The notes beneath the pieces were generated by a model that saw nothing but the letters and a program-made list of their open reading frames with translations, did not search any database and was not told the DNA's origin. Shown here one piece after another: positions 62,966-64,000 of a stretch of DNA of 64,000 nucleotides. This stretch comes from Streptomyces coeruleorubidus (GTDB taxonomy: Bacteria; Actinomycetota; Actinomycetes; Streptomycetales; Streptomycetaceae). The translations under genes were made by a program, and so were the position numbers. Position 1 is the stretch's first letter; every line of letters starts with the position of its first letter. The stretch lies in assembly GCF_008705135.1 (NCBI RefSeq), contig NZ_CP023694.1:1054001-1118000 (forward strand), given 5' to 3'.

Positions 62966-64000
62966 TCACGCGGCGACCCGCTCGGCGTCGTCCGCCGTGA
63001 TGCCCTTGGTGGAGGCGATCACGTTCTTGAGCTTCTTGGACAGTGCCTCATAGAACATGCTCAGCGGAAACTCGTCCGGAAGCACGTCATCGACGAGTTT
63101 CCGCGGCGGCTGCGTCACGTCCAGCGCGTCGGGGCCCTTGGCCCACTTCGAGCCCGGGTGCGGGGCGAGGTAGGTGGAGACGAGCTCGTACCCGGCGAAC
63201 CAGTGGACGAGCTTGGGGCGGTCGATGCCGTCGCGGTAGAGCTGCTCGATCTCGGCGCACAGCTGGTTGGTGACCTGCGGGGCGCGCTCCCAGTCGATGG
63301 TCAGCTTGTTGTCGGTCCAGCGGACGACGTCGTGCTTGTGCAGGTAGGCGAAGAGGAGCTGGCCGCCGAGGCCGTCGTAGTTGCGGACGCGCTCGCCGGT
63401 GACCGGGAAGCGGAACATGCGGTCGAAGAGCACCGCGACCTGTACGTCACGCGCCTGCGGCACGCCGTCCTGGGCGAGCTTCACGGCCTCCTTGAAGGCG
63501 GTGAGGTCGCAGCGCAGCTCCTCCAGGCCGTACATCCAGAACGGCTGGCGCTGCTTGATCATGAACGGGTCGAACGGCAGGTCGCCGTGGCTGTGGGTGC
63601 GGTCGTGGACCATGTCCCACAGGACGAACGCCTCCTCGCAGCGCTTCTGGTCGTGGACCATCGCGGCGACGTCCTCGGGCAGCTCCAGGCCGAGGATGTC
63701 GACGGCGGCGTCGGTGACGCGGCGGAAGCGGGCGGCCTCGCGGTCGCAGAAGATGCCGCCCCAGCTGAACCGCTCGGGGGCCTCGCGCACGGCGATGGTC
63801 TCGGGGAAGAGCACGGCGGAGTTGGTGTCGTAGCCCGACGTGAAGTCCTCGAACTTGATGCCGCAGAACAGCGGGTTGTCGTAGCGGGTGCGCTCCAGTT
63901 CGGCCAGCCAGTCCGGCCAGACCATGCGCAGCACGACCGCTTCGAGGTTGCGGTCCGGGTTGCCGTTCTGCGTGTACATCGGGAAGACGACCAGGTGCTG
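62966..64000 (-). CDS. DUF6421-family protein, C-terminal part
   Basis: A protein of unknown function whose 5' end lies beyond the window; the open frame continues through the last base. The visible 344 residues contain VLRMVWPDWLAELERTRYDN, FCGIKFEDFTSGYDTNSAVL, VLWDMVHDRTHSHGDLPFDP (with HDxxH-like residues that could bind a metal) and LVHWFAGYELVSTYLAPHPG. No signal peptide is visible. It is followed by the SDR gene with no room for a promoter, so it is probably the first or a middle gene of the operon. Confidence 0.78.
   Translation of the reverse strand, partial: QHLVVFPMYTQNGNPDRNLEAVVLRMVWPDWLAELERTRYDNPLFCGIKFEDFTSGYDTNSAVLFPETIAVREAPERFSWGGIFCDREAARFRRVTDAAVDILGLELPEDVAAMVHDQKRCEEAFVLWDMVHDRTHSHGDLPFDPFMIKQRQPFWMYGLEELRCDLTAFKEAVKLAQDGVPQARDVQVAVLFDRMFRFPVTGERVRNYDGLGGQLLFAYLHKHDVVRWTDNKLTIDWERAPQVTNQLCAEIEQLYRDGIDRPKLVHWFAGYELVSTYLAPHPGSKWAKGPDALDVTQPPRKLVDDVLPDEFPLSMFYEALSKKLKNVIASTKGITADDAERVAA

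Overview
The window is a stretch of a high-G+C actinobacterial chromosome, almost certainly Streptomyces. The signs are uniformly G/C-ending codons, only two TTA leucine codons that I could find in genes I accept, frequent GTG starts, a mycothiol-type DinB/maleylpyruvate isomerase protein, an F420/Ddn-like protein, a Hanks-type kinase with an extracellular tail, and many divergently transcribed regulator/transporter pairs. I saw no rRNA, tRNA, insertion sequence, prophage or CRISPR array. 61 genes are called, two of them cut by the window ends.

Layout. 1-8.6 kb: end of a Kef-type antiporter, then a sugar-catabolic cluster made of an AraA/FucI-family isomerase, a sugar MFS importer, a very large GH106-like glycosidase without a signal peptide, and a LacI repressor. 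All three promoters of the cluster carry the same AAAAACGTT core. 8.6-15.1 kb: secreted beta-carbonic anhydrase, PNPOx-like protein, MerR/MFS, a methyltransferase, and a ThuA/Gfo-Idh pair with overlapping genes. 15.2-21.7 kb: GCS2-type ligase, YbjJ-like MFS, a stress-type SDR, a maleylpyruvate isomerase-like protein, and a MarR regulator divergent from a DHA2 drug exporter. 21.9-26.8 kb: a Liv-type branched-chain amino acid ABC importer whose binding protein converges on livHMGF. 26.9-34.7 kb: methyltransferase, NarL-type two-component pair, TetR regulator with an array of operators, Ddn-like oxidoreductase, geranylgeranyl reductase-like flavoprotein, M20 dipeptidase, and an internally deleted metallo-beta-lactamase-fold gene. 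34.7-40.7 kb: a five-gene oligopeptide ABC importer in which strong hairpins flank the binding-protein cistron.

41-49 kb: a kinase-NUDIX fusion, small proteins, a UvrA paralogue, an AraC/VOC pair, and a ROK kinase divergent from a LacI repressor. 49-54.5 kb: gamma-glutamylcyclotransferase-like hypothetical protein, membrane Ser/Thr kinase, a DUF6986 aldolase-like protein, and a Tat-exported EEP-family hydrolase with a TTA codon. 54.5-64 kb: etfBA, flavin reductase, a thioredoxin/DUF4395 divergent pair, acyltransferase, transglutaminase-like protein, secreted repeat protein, and a tightly overlapped DUF6421-SDR-threonine aldolase operon.

Overall this is accessory-type metabolism: nutrient import, sugar use and local repressors. 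The best candidate for an undescribed system is the LacI-controlled intracellular glycan pathway at 0.5-8.6 kb. I did not find a defence system or a biosynthetic gene cluster. Starts are chosen from visible ribosome binding sites and domain boundaries; no database search was possible.
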